From Centrapalus pauciflorus (lineage: Eukaryota; Streptophyta; Magnoliopsida; Asterales; Asteraceae): a stretch of 64,000 bases of DNA. The stretch is taken from NCBI GenBank assembly GCA_020465985.1, contig JAANYP010004442.1:204217-268216 (forward strand). Reading direction: 5' to 3'. Below are positions 38,076 through 47,626 of the stretch, in pieces (position 1 is the first letter of the stretch; each line of letters opens with the position of its first letter). The translations under genes were made by a program, and so were the position numbers. The notes beneath the pieces are model-generated. The model worked only from the letters and a program-made list of their open reading frames with translations. It searched no databases and was not told the DNA's origin.

Positions 38076-39388
38076 GGTGCTGTTTGATTGCATAAGAGGT
38101 TAATTGTCTGATGTCTGATTCCACTTCTGATTGATGAGAGGTGGTCCTGATAAGATACTAAGATCTGATAAGAGAATTCAATAAGTCTGTTTGTTTTATA
38201 AATTATCTGATCCTGTTATTTTTATTAATTTTACATATTAATTCCCAAAACCAAATAGATATCATTGATTAAAGTCAAATATCAAGTAAGAATAATATCA
38301 TTGAATCAAAGTGATCTATGTAAACATTTAATATCATTCAAATAACATTAACAAGATTTAAGTAAAAAACCAAATAAAGTTTATAAGTTATAATCAAGTA
38401 ACATAAATGCATTCAATAAACATATAACCAACATGCTTTCAAGAATCAAATAACAATTAAAGTTTATAAGTTATAATCAAGTTTATAAGGTTATGTTTAT
38501 TAACTTCCAAATAACTTAAGTTTATAAGTTATATAGATATGTTATTGAAAAATAATAAATTTTATCAAAAAGTGTTGGAATATTTCTCGTTATAATAAAT
38601 ATGGTAAGAGGTAGGGTAGGGGTGAGGTAGGTTGAGGGTGGGGTAAATAGGGTAGGGTAATGGTGTAGGGGTAGGGTGGGTAGGTTGAGGGGTAAGGTGG
38701 GTGGGGATGGGTAGATTTGAGGGATACGGTAGGGGTGAGGTGGGTAGGTTTGAGGGGTAGGGGTAGGAAGAGATATGGGTAGGGTGGGGTGGGATAAGGA
38801 GGGGTGAGGTGGGGTGGGTAGGTTTGATGGGTTAGTGTAGTGGTGGGGTAGAGTGGGATAGGGTAAGTATGGGAGTGGGGTGGGTAGGGTTAAGGGTGGA
38901 GATGGGGACGGGGTGGTATAAGTAAGTTAAGGGTATTAGGGTAGGGTGAGATTAGGTGGTTAAGGGTAGGGTATGTTTAGGGTGGGGTGGGGTAGGATAG
39001 GGTAGGGGTAGGGTAGGGGTAGGGTGAGTGAGGTAAGGTATGAGGTAAAGGTAAGGGTGGGGTGGGGTGGGGTAGGGTAGGGTAGGGGTAGGGGTAGGGA
39101 GTTTAGGATAGGGTAGGGTAGGGTAGGGGTAGGGTGGGTGAGGTAAGGTACGGGGTAAAGGTATGGGTGGGGTGGGGTTTCAGCAAGGAGAAGAGAGGGT
39201 TTTGTTTTTCTTTAGAGGGTTTTGATAAGAGGTGATGAGAGGAAAAAAAAATCTTATCATGGTAAGACAAAATAAGAGGATTTTGCCTCTTATGTATTAT
39301 GCAAATCAAACGCACTTATCGGGTTTTCCTCTTACCGAATAAGAGGTTAGCTCCGATAAGAGGTTGATAAGTGCTATCAAACAGGGCC
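38076..39388. mobile_element. TTA-flanked TIR element with a G-rich minisatellite core
   Basis: A 1313-bp element has TTA on both sides (38073..38075 and 39389..39391). Its ends are inverted repeats: GGTGCTGTTTGATTGCA on the left, and GGCCCTGTTTGATAGCA reversed from the right. AAGAGGTTAA / CCTCTTAT words just inside extend the symmetry. The TTA target and GTTTG-type ends fit PIF/Harbinger. It encodes no transposase; instead it contains the G-rich block at 38603..39178. Confidence 0.65.
38603..39178. repeat. GGGTA/GGGGTAGGG minisatellite, strongly strand-asymmetric
   Basis: About 575 bp consist almost only of G, T and A on the plus strand, made of irregular GGGTAGGG, GGGGTAGGG, GGTGGGGTGGGG and GGTTGAGGGG units. 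The minus strand is correspondingly C-rich. The unit is not the plant telomere repeat TTTAGGG. Many runs of three or more Gs in close succession could form G-quadruplexes. Confidence 0.85.
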
Positions 39389-39391
39389 TTA

Positions 39392-40787
39392 ATGGACATT
39401 AATAATCCAAATATTTTGTATTAAAAACTTTTTTTTTGCCGGGCGAAAGTACCTAACTTTTGCCACAAATTTTTATCCCCCTCAATCTTCGGACAAAGTT
39501 CCTGTCTGGAACCCTCTCCCCTCTCCAATGCCCGGTATTTTCTCTTGGGTGTTTGAAAATGTAATTTACTTTTTTCCTTTATCTCTTCCTAAGCACCAAA
39601 TTTGATAAGATCTGTTAGTGATTCGCCTTTTGATTTGGGTTCTTTTGGGGTTAATCGACCCTATGAACCATTAATCTGCTACATTCTGATTGGTTTTCAT
39701 TAAAAAACAGGTAGATTTTCATGGGTTTCTTATGTATGTGGTCTTGATTAATTGCAGTATACGTTTTGATTGATTGATTGTTACAGCTTCTTCTTTTCTT
39801 TTTGCAATCGAATGGAGTTCTTGTTTCAATCTTGATTGCCGTGCTCGGTTTATAAACTGGATTTTCTATAGCAAATCTTGGTTTATGCTTTTTATTATTT
39901 ATGTGAGCAAATCCAATTTTGGTTTTGTCATGACAATTTAGGGTGTTTGGATGTTCAATTTCAAAGTGTTTACTGTGACTTCAAGAATCAAAATCAGATA
40001 ATCGATTATTGGAGTCAGGAATACTCCAGCACCCTTGAAGAGTTGGAAGGCCTCTCTAAATAATCAGAAATTTCAAACTATGATTAGTGTTTGGAACACC
40101 AGATATCGGAAATTGGCTCGTTATTGCAACCTCATTTCGCCATAATCAAAGCACATCCAAACAACCCCTGTTTATGCAATTTAGGGGGTGTTTGGATGTG
40201 TTGATTGATCATTATAGATTATGTAGGGTTGGAAAGATCACTTTCTGATCATCCTTTTCGTCTGCAATAGAACTGATTATCAAACAGTTACATCCATGCT
40301 TTTAACCTAATTTGAAAAGCTTTTACTTTTCAAAAAGAATCAGAATTAGCAAATACTCAAACAACTGATCATCAGAGTATTGCAACTTCAAACAAGAAAA
40401 GCACTTCTAAACACTATTTCATACAAGCAATTTCATTACTTGTTTTCAGATATTTATTATCCTCGTATACTCGCTTTAAAAGATGCACATCGGACCATCC
40501 CCTTTGTTCCATCAACGGTCGTTTGCATCCAAAAGAGTAGCTACCAGAACCATACATCATTTTGGATGTTTTAGATTTGCTCTGTCTTTATATTCTTGAT
40601 CCTGGTTTGGTCTCCTTACATGTATTAACTAACCGTTTTTCTTAATGTACGTTCATCTCCGCAGAAAATTGATTTTAGATGTGGCAGAAACTTGTCAGAG
40701 AATAGGAGTATCTAATGCTTTAGAGGAGGCTTCAATTTTTTTATATGAAACTATAATTGTAGCATCCTCTTTGTTTGAGAAATAGAA
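39392..40787. other. upstream region of the MA3-domain gene
   Basis: The 39420..39620 part is CT-rich (CCCTCTCCCCTCTCC) and may be the transcription start area and a 5'-UTR exon; an intron ending near the AG at 40663/40664 before the leader is possible. MITE-like words appear twice: TTTAGGGTGTTTGGATGTTC near 39940 paired with GCACATCCAAACAACCCC near 40150, and TTAGGGGGTGTTTGGATGTG near 40181. These resemble the ends of the element at 41849..42195. No coding frame is seen before 40788. Confidence 0.4.
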
Positions 40788-43700
40788 ATGGATTTGACTG
40801 AAGGGTACATGTCAAACGAGCATAAGGAACAACTTCATGCTGCTTCTGAAAGTGCAGATCCGTCGTCTGTTTCTCCAATGAGGATCTCTACCTCTCCAAG
40901 ATCACCGAGATCCCCAAAGATCCGTCATGGTAAAGATAGCCCGAGCAAAGGGAGCCCTGTAAAAGGCATTAGTCCAAGGAAAAATGACAGGCATTCACAT
41001 ACCGGAACTGATGGCCGTCCTAAGAAAGGTATAACATTTGACCAGTATTTTCTTATGTATTTGCCGATGCTGGTGAGGGTCAATAATCACACATTCACAT
41101 AACAGTAATTGTAGGAAGCAAAAGATCTGGAAACACAATATTTTCATAGTTCAACAATCTTCCTTAATCCATGGTTGTTGCTAGGATTCTTATTATCAAA
41201 TAAAAAATAGTAACTCGTTATTGTAGATTTGTAGTGCATTCCCTAAAGACTGCTACCATACTGCATATCCTGGTTGGAATTCTTGGATCCGCCGTTAAGT
41301 GGGAGTGATTTTCTCTAATATTTTAGCTTAGTGATTTAAGCTCCATTCATAGAGAGAGTGATGGATAATTGGTAATATAAGGGAAACCATTATCTAATGC
41401 CATAGATTAGCAAAACGGCGAACAGACTGATTAGTTTGAATGACCTTATAGTGACTTAACCAATTGGGAACGATGGAGTATAAAGAAAATAGCAATAAAT
41501 AACAACATACTTTCTCTTCGATTCTGATTTTAGTTAGCTTCTTATACGTGAAGCTTTGTGGGTAGGTGAATTGTTCTTTCTTCTGCTATTTATTTGCACT
41601 TGCTAAGGAATTAAAATATCCCTCTCTGCCTCATGTAAGTTTCAGATGACTCTAAATTTAGTTTATCTTTAGGTGTTTGAGTGATAATTAAATGACCAAA
41701 TAGGCATTTACTTTCAATAAGGATGAAATAGAGGAATCTTATGGACCAAACTCACTACCGTCAATAGTTTGTAATGTAACAACGGAACAAATGATTGTAG
41801 CAAAATTTATTTGAAAGTAAAGATAGTTTTATGGATTTTCGTTAGTTAGGGGGGATTTTTGGATGTGTGCTTTTAACCTAATAATTTGATTATTTTGTGA
41901 TTTAAGATGCCGATAATCGGTTCTAGCACTTCATTAAACTGATGACGATCATCCTATTTACTACCAGCTGCAACAAAATTGATTATCTGACTATATGATT
42001 TTTTGTGCATTTACCTTTTAATTGGATAATCAGAATGCCAAAGAATCAATACTCATCATCTGATTATTACGACTTCAAACACTGGAAACACATTCACACG
42101 TATCATTATCTCTTGTGTCTCATTTGTTATGGATTATCTGATTCTAGTTATTTACCAACGCATAATCACTTTAAAACACACATCCAAACACCCCCTTAGT
42201 ATTATGTACATGGTGCTTTTTGTTGCATTTCCTTCAGTACTTTACTCATGCAAGGATGTATTCGTTCGTCGTGCAGGTGGTTGTGGAGGGAAAGGAACAT
42301 GGGGAGGATTACTTGATATGGATGATAATCACTTTGTCGACACTAATGACCCAAACTATAGTAGTAGCGAGGTAATGCGTATCTTTCTTCTTTCAAGTGT
42401 TTTTCCATATTAAACAAACTCTCTAAAAATCTTTAGGTTTAGGAGAATTTGGAGACTTCACCCATTGTGACCGTTTCAATCATCGGTTTCAACAGTTAGG
42501 CCATGTTTGTTTACCTCTTAATGGAATCATTAAGAGGTCATTTTACCTTTGAATGACTTTTTTATGATTCCATTAAGAAGTAAACAAACAAGCCCTTAGT
42601 TTTGTTTGATTTGGTTTTCACTTCACTGAAGCCTGAACCAAACCAATAGACTTTTTCTTGAAAAGAAAATTAGATTATTTTAGTAAATACATGATCTCAT
42701 TGAAGATTAATCAACTTAAACTCAATTTACTTTGGATGGTTGGGAGGTTTTCCCTGAACGGAATTAACCTGACTGGCTTGGTCCAATGGCATGGTCGTGA
42801 TTGTTCCAATGGTCACTAAATGTAAGATTACTGCATCGTTTCAGGAGAATGATAAAACAGTTGCTAAAAAAAATTGTCCACGATTTGAGGAGTACAAGAA
42901 GAAGGCTACAGTTATAGTCGAGGAATACTTTGCGACTGATGATGTTGTCTCAACTGCGAATGAATTAAAAGACCTTGAATTGCCGAGCTATAGCTACTAT
43001 TTTGTGAAGAAACTCATCTCCATGGCTATGGATCGGCATGACAAAGAGAAAGAAATGGCTGCTGTCCTTTTATCGGCTCTCTATGCAGATGTCATTGATC
43101 CCCGTCAAGTTTACAAAGGTTTCCGTAAGCTTGTTGAATCTGCAGATGATTTGATTGTTGATATTCCAGATACTGTCGATGTTCTAGCGTTGTTCATTGC
43201 TCGAGCAGTCGTAGACGACATACTTCCTCCGGCATTCTTGAAGAAGGAAATGGATGCTTTGCCGAGTGGCTCAAAGGGCATTGATGTCATTAAACGAGCT
43301 GACAAAGGTTATCTGTCAGCCCCACTTCATGCGGAAATCATTGAACGGCGTTGGGGTGGTAGCCGGAATAAAACCGTCGAGGATGTGAAAGCGAAGATCG
43401 ATAATTTGTTGGTGGAGTATGCCGTGAGTGGCGACAAGAAGGAAGCAATCCGATGCATTAATGATTTGAAAGTGCCGTTTTTCCATCATGAGATCGTTAA
43501 GCGGGCAATTATAATGGCAATGGAACGAAAGAAAGCTGAGGGTAAGCTTCTTGATTTATTGAAGACGGCTTCGGAAGAATGTTTGATAAATTCAAGTCAG
43601 ATTTCGAAAGGGTTTACTCGAATCATCGACACTATTGACGATTTATCGCTTGATATACCAAACGCTAAAGAATTATTACAGTCATTGATCTCTAAAGCAG

Positions 43701-44680
43701 CATCAGAAGGGTGGTTGTGTGCTTCGTCATTAAAAGCAGTATCGTTTCAGCCCGAAAAGAAATTGGTTGAAGATAGCATAGTCAAAGCGTTTAAAGCAAA
43801 GGCTCAATCGATAATTCAAGAGTATTTTTTGACGGGAGATGTCTTGGAAGTAAACAGTTGTTTAGAATCAGAAAATCTTTCTTCAATCCCGGAACTAAAA
43901 GCGATCTTTGTCAAGAGGTTGATAATGCTGGCAATGGACAGGAAAAAACGAGAAAAGGAAATGGCTTCTGTTTTGTTGTCGTCACTGTATTTTCCAGCTG
44001 ACGATGTAGTAAACGGGTTCACGATGTTGATAGAATCTGCGGACGATATTGCTCTGGATATTCCGGTTGTTGTGGAAGATCTTGCAATGTTTTTAGCTCG
44101 AGCTGTTGTGGACGATGTATTGGCTCCGCTGCACTTGGAGGAAATTGGTGGTGACTCTTTAAGGCCAGATTCTGTCGGAAACAAAGTTCTGAAAATGGCG
44201 CGTTCGCTTCTGAATGCTCGGCTTTCTGGTGAACGGATCTTGAGGTGCTGGGGTGGTGGAGGAAGCTACACAAACGGGTGGGCGATTGAAGACGTAAAAG
44301 ATCAGATTGGTAAACTTTTGGAGGAGTTTGAGACAGGTGGTGACACAAGGGAAGCTTGCCGATGCATTAAAGAGCTGGGGATGCCGTTTTTTCATCACGA
44401 GGTGGTTAAAAAGTCAGTGGTGACGATTATCGAGAAGAAGAATGACAGGCTTTGGAGGCTGCTTCAAGAGGGTTTCAACACAGGACTCATAACTCCGATC
44501 CAAATGACCAAAGGGTTTGGAAGGGTGGCAGAATCACTCGATGACTTGAGTTTGGATGTACCCGACGCTAAAAAACAATTTGGATCTCTTGTCGAAAGGG
44601 CTAAAACGGAAGGATGGTTGGATTCGTCGTTTAGTTTCAACAAAGGCACACAACCGATGGAGAACGGGCATCATTCTTGA
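40788..44680 (+). CDS. four-MA3-domain translation regulatory factor (MRF/PDCD4-like), complete
   Basis: Plant MRF proteins (MRF1-4/ECIP1) carry four MA3 domains related to PDCD4 and eIF4G, bind eIF4A and act in translation control in the cytoplasm. Coding exons: 40788..41028, 42277..42371 and 42845..44680; both introns are GT-AG and in phase, giving 723 aa. The N-terminal part is serine/proline-rich (SPRSPRSPK, SPSKGSPVKG), a probable phosphorylation region. The conserved plant motif GGKGTWGGLLD then follows in exon 2. MA3 domains lie at about 126-242, 290-404, 427-540 and 592-705. Domains 1 and 3 share the pattern EYF-TDD/TGD, KKLI-MAMDR, EKEMA-VLLS and ARAVVDD. Domains 2 and 4 share FFHHE-VK and LDIP/LDVP. 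An open frame runs upstream into the intron from 42791, but the AG before 42845 and family similarity favour the splice. MITEs sit in both introns. Confidence 0.92.
41849..42195. mobile_element. MITE with TTA target duplication in intron 1 of the MA3 gene
   Basis: A 347-bp element is flanked by TTA (41846..41848 and 42196..42198). Its ends are GGGGGGATTTTTGGATGTGT and, reversed from the right, GGGGGTGTTTGGATGTGTGT, and the symmetry continues inward (GCTTTTAA / TTTTAAA). It has no transposase. It ends only 81 bp before the exon-2 splice acceptor. Confidence 0.75.
42499..42595. mobile_element. 97-bp MITE with TTA target duplication in intron 2 of the MA3 gene
   Basis: TTA flanks the segment (42496..42498 and 42596..42598). 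The left end GGCCATGTTTGTTTACCTCT and the reversed right end GGGCTTGTTTGTTTACTTCT are inverted repeats, and the symmetry extends over TTAATGGAATCAT / ATGATTCCATTAA, so nearly the whole element can fold into a hairpin. Confidence 0.8.
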
Positions 44681-45765
44681 ATCGAACCAACGGACTTGTA
44701 GGTCGTGTTTTCCGATAAATGAATTTTCTGTAGTTTTAGCATTGTTTTTAGTTGAGATGAAGGCAAAATTTTGGAAATACCGGCAATAAATGATTCCAAA
44801 TTTTACGCATATACGACGGATACGATTATTTTACGAACAGGGCTACCTTTCTTCATGTTGAATGTGATCGATCATATGATATGGTACGTGCATTATATTA
44901 GGCTCTTTCAGGTATCTTTATATGCCTCAATTGCATTAATTCATAGTTTATGGTATATTATGGTATAAATGAAACATACAAACACAGCTTTAAAAAAACT
45001 CACAAATATACGACAGGCCGTCCTGTGGATTTTGGAGGCCCTGTATACAAGCATGCAACATAGGACCTTAAGTACGAAAAATTTAAATAGTAGCTTACTT
45101 ATTTTGTAACTGAGTTTTAATATATAAATTAGATATGGTGAATGACAAATTTTATGTGTTTGTATATTCAATGAGACTTCTAAAATAATATATAATATGC
45201 TTAAAACGAAATAATGATTAATGAAAAAATAATATTCAAAGTACTTCGTTTGATACTCCGATCATTTTTACGATTGTGAGTCCTACCCTGTAGGGTCGAC
45301 CTACTCGCACGCCCTAAAAGACGGGCCAATATATGATATATTTTCTTTTCATAATAATATGTTACAAAGACAAACACAATCATAAAAAATTGAAGAAGAT
45401 GAAACAAATATGATATTAAAAATGATATATTGATATGCAAAAAATCATAAATAACTGCATGAGAACACTTGCGAAAAGATTCATTATTATCCGATAATTA
45501 TAGTATAAAGATCATTGATAACAAATAGCACCATATCAATAGAAAAACAGATCTCATCTATTATCAGATAAAATTAAACTTCAATCAGAACTAAACATTC
45601 TTCTCGGAAATATTCTATGCTAAATTAATATGCTAAATTAAAAACTTCATTTATAATTAATATTCTAGGGTATTCATATGCTAAATCCACCGTGTTGTTG
45701 AAACTGGCCTTTAGTTGGATCGCTTGAAGGACAAATAGACCGGTGAAGTTTGCGGGTCTGGACAG
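44681..45765. other. 3' flank of the MA3 gene and AT-rich spacer
   Basis: The first few hundred bases should be the 3' UTR of the MA3 gene. The right end should hold the 3' UTR of the minus-strand CLE-like gene. The middle is AT-rich with no gene, transposon end or tandem repeat recognised. Confidence 0.45.
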
Positions 45766-46656
45766 TTAGAACCAACCATCCGTATATCTGGCATGTGGCG
45801 ATGGTTTAGTTGGACTTGGATGCGCAGGATAACCATTATCGTGTAATGCGTTTGGGCCACCAGGAACCAACTTTTTACTAGTCGCTAGACTTAGAGGAGA
45901 CTCGGGTGATGTTTGTGGGTTCGGACCACCAGGAACCAACCTTTTGCTAGTGGCTAGACTTAGAGGAGACTCAGGTGATGTTTGTGGGTTCGGACCACCA
46001 GGAACCAACCTTTTACTTGTGGCTAGACTTAGAGGTGACTCGGGTGATGTTTGTGGGTTCGGACCACCAGGAACCAACCTTTTGCTAATGGCTAGACTTA
46101 GAGGAGACTCGGGTGATGTTTGTGGATTCGGACCACCAGGAACCAACCTTTTACTAATGGCTAGACTTAAAGGAGACTCGGGTGATGTTTGTGGGTTCGG
46201 ACCACCAGGAACCAACCTTTTACTTGTGGCTAGACTTAGAGGTGACTCGGGTGATGTTTGTGGGTTCGGACCACCAGGAACCAACCTTTTGCTAATGGCT
46301 AGACTTAGAGGAGACTCGGGTGATGTTTGTGGATTCGGACCACCAGGAACCAACCTTTTACTAATGGCTAGACTTAAAGGAGACTCGGGTGATGTTTGTG
46401 GGTTCGGACCACCAGGAACCAACCTTTTACTAGTGGCTAGACTTAAAGGAGACTCGGGTGATGTTTGTGGGTTTGGACCACTAGGAACTAACCTTTTGCT
46501 GGTACCTATCTGGGGACTAGGCTGTTCAAGAAGTGCTATCGTGTACGGACCATTAGGAACCAACCTTTTGACAATGGCTCCATGATATGGATGAGGGTTG
46601 GCATGAACCATGAAGATCGAACAAAGTGCTATGAAAGCGAACAAAGGGGACCCCAT
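45766..46656 (-). CDS. multi-CLE-like peptide precursor (11 tandem CLE-like units), intronless
   Basis: The 296-aa protein starts with a signal peptide (MGSPLFAFIALCSIFMVHA, predicted cut after Ala19), so it should be secreted. Eleven units follow, each opening with KR or KK, a dibasic processing site. Unit 1 is KRLVPNGPYTIALLEQ with a longer spacer. Units 2-10 are 23-residue repeats KRLVPGGPNPQTSPESPLSL plus ATS or AIS (unit 2 has SGPN). Unit 11 is KKLVPGGPNALHDN followed by a unique tail ending YTDGWF. The pattern R-L-V-P-x-G-P-N-P matches positions 1-9 of the 12-residue CLE signalling peptide (CLV3/ESR family, consensus R-x-V-P-x-G-P-N/D-P-L-H-N/H). Only unit 11 keeps L-H at positions 10-11; the repeats have Q-T-S there. 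Like most CLE genes it lacks introns. A TATA box lies about 60 bp upstream. Multi-domain CLE precursors are known in some plants and in plant-parasitic nematodes. CLE identity is from the motif; function, receptor and processing are inferred. Confidence 0.8.
   Translation of the reverse strand: MGSPLFAFIALCSIFMVHANPHPYHGAIVKRLVPNGPYTIALLEQPSPQIGTSKRLVPSGPNPQTSPESPLSLATSKRLVPGGPNPQTSPESPLSLAISKRLVPGGPNPQTSPESPLSLAISKRLVPGGPNPQTSPESPLSLATSKRLVPGGPNPQTSPESPLSLAISKRLVPGGPNPQTSPESPLSLAISKRLVPGGPNPQTSPESPLSLATSKRLVPGGPNPQTSPESPLSLATSKRLVPGGPNPQTSPESPLSLATSKKLVPGGPNALHDNGYPAHPSPTKPSPHARYTDGWF
46016..46429. repeat. higher-order tandem repeat: two 207-bp blocks of three 69-bp units
   Basis: Within the CLE-like precursor the 69-bp unit is organised as trimers. 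The block 46016..46222 is repeated with almost no change at 46223..46429. The unit types are marked by GTGGCTAGACTTAGAGGTGA, then ATGGCTAGACTTAGAGGAGA with TGTGGATTC, then ATGGCTAGACTTAAAGGAGA. This shows a recent duplication of three units at once, on top of older single-unit expansion. The unit length is a multiple of three, so the frame is kept. Confidence 0.88.
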
Positions 46657-46714
46657 TTTCAGTTGAGGTTCACAAGGTGTAGTTTTTGTTTTTGACTCTC
46701 ATAATTTGTCACTA

Positions 46715-46724
46715 CATATATAGG
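46715..46724 (-). promoter_or_regulatory. TATA box of the CLE-like gene
   Basis: On the minus strand CCTATATATG lies about 60 bp upstream of the start codon at 46656. The distance suits a TATA box with a short leader of about 30 nt. Confidence 0.6.
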
Positions 46725-47621
46725 CTTACAATTAAGAGGTTCCAAGAATAGGATAAAATTGTTAACAAAAATACGTTATCTAATTAATTCCTCAATCCTC
46801 GTTGATTCGATCTTTTGCTAAAAATCAGTCGTTTAATTAAAATTGTTCATAAATAGATTATCTATTTACAAATATAGCTCATCTGATTTAATTTATTTGT
46901 TAATAACTTAATATCATATGGGTTGATAATAACATGACAACAAATAAAGAGTATTTTAACTTTATTTGTTTTCATATCATGTTTTTTTAGTATTATAATT
47001 AATGTCGTTTGAATGCTTATGTAATTTTTCAAAAATCTATATCTATATATGTATTAATAAAAGAAAATGTTCCAAGCCACATGTCACACTATCGATTAAT
47101 CTTATATTTATTTCCCGCCTAAATTTCTAAATATCTATTTTTTTAATTTTATAAATTTATTAATGTTTAAATAAGTTAAAGAATGTGTGCACCCTTTATT
47201 CTAATTACCAACTCATTTTTCCTAATTTATCCTTTGATGTTAATCAATTCCTAAAATAAAAACCTCCTCTTGTGTTATTTTGAAGCAAATGAAAAACAAT
47301 ATTAATGATATAATCTTTTGATTTAATGTATTTAAGTTGTGAGATTTAATTGCCTTTTTAATATGTTAGCCTAATAATATTGTTTTAATATTAAATTAAA
47401 AAGAAATATGAGTTATTTATAGATAGATTTCTAATATTTACTATTTACTCATATAAATTTTAATATTGTAATTTATTCTAACAAAAGAGTAAAGATATTA
47501 AACATTTATTAACACTTAATGTCTAAATTAATTGCGTATATTATGAAATATTTTTAATTGATTTCAATTCTATAACTAGCAGTAGCTATTTATTTTATAT
47601 CATTCATCTTATAATTATTCG
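46725..47621. other. AT-rich promoter/intergenic DNA left of the retrotransposon array
   Basis: This is the upstream region of the CLE-like gene. It contains one copy of a dispersed repeat (46891..47019). A Helitron-type start (TATTAATAAAAGAAAATG followed by CACATGTCACAC) appears near 47050, but no end was found. No coding frame is seen. Confidence 0.4.
46891..47019. repeat. direct repeat flanking the retrotransposon array, left copy
   Basis: About 125 bp match 62791..62919 in the same orientation, sharing CATATGGGTTGATAATAA, TTTTATTTGTTTTCATATCA-type words, and TAATGTCGTTTGAATGCTTA, with scattered differences and small indels. It is older than the retrotransposon insertion between the copies. 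Confidence 0.75.
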
Positions 47622-47626
47622 AAACA
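47622..47626. repeat. 5-bp target-site duplication, left (AAACA)
   Basis: AAACA directly precedes the TG of the leftmost LTR and is repeated at 62718..62722 directly after the CA of the rightmost LTR. The same 5-bp duplication therefore encloses all three LTRs and both internal regions. Confidence 0.85.

Noticed and set aside
38603..39178. Interstitial telomere repeat
   Set aside because: Units are GGGTA/GGGGTAGGG, irregular, and not the plant TTTAGGG heptamer.
42791..42844. Start of the long MA3 frame at 42791
   Set aside because: These bases are intron: an AG precedes 42845, the frame joins exon 2 in phase, and the family's conserved N-terminal part is in exons 1-2.
43111..44649. Antisense frames opposite the MA3 gene
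   Set aside because: Serine/proline-rich shadows of the coding strand with no family pattern.
45844..46505. Regular repeats resembling a CRISPR array
   Set aside because: Units are contiguous coding repeats without unique spacers, in a plant nuclear gene.
45944..46585. 213-aa open frame on the plus strand across the CLE-like repeats
   Set aside because: It is open only because the 69-bp unit is a multiple of three and the antisense frame lacks stops. It has no signal peptide or known motif, and the minus-strand frame has both.
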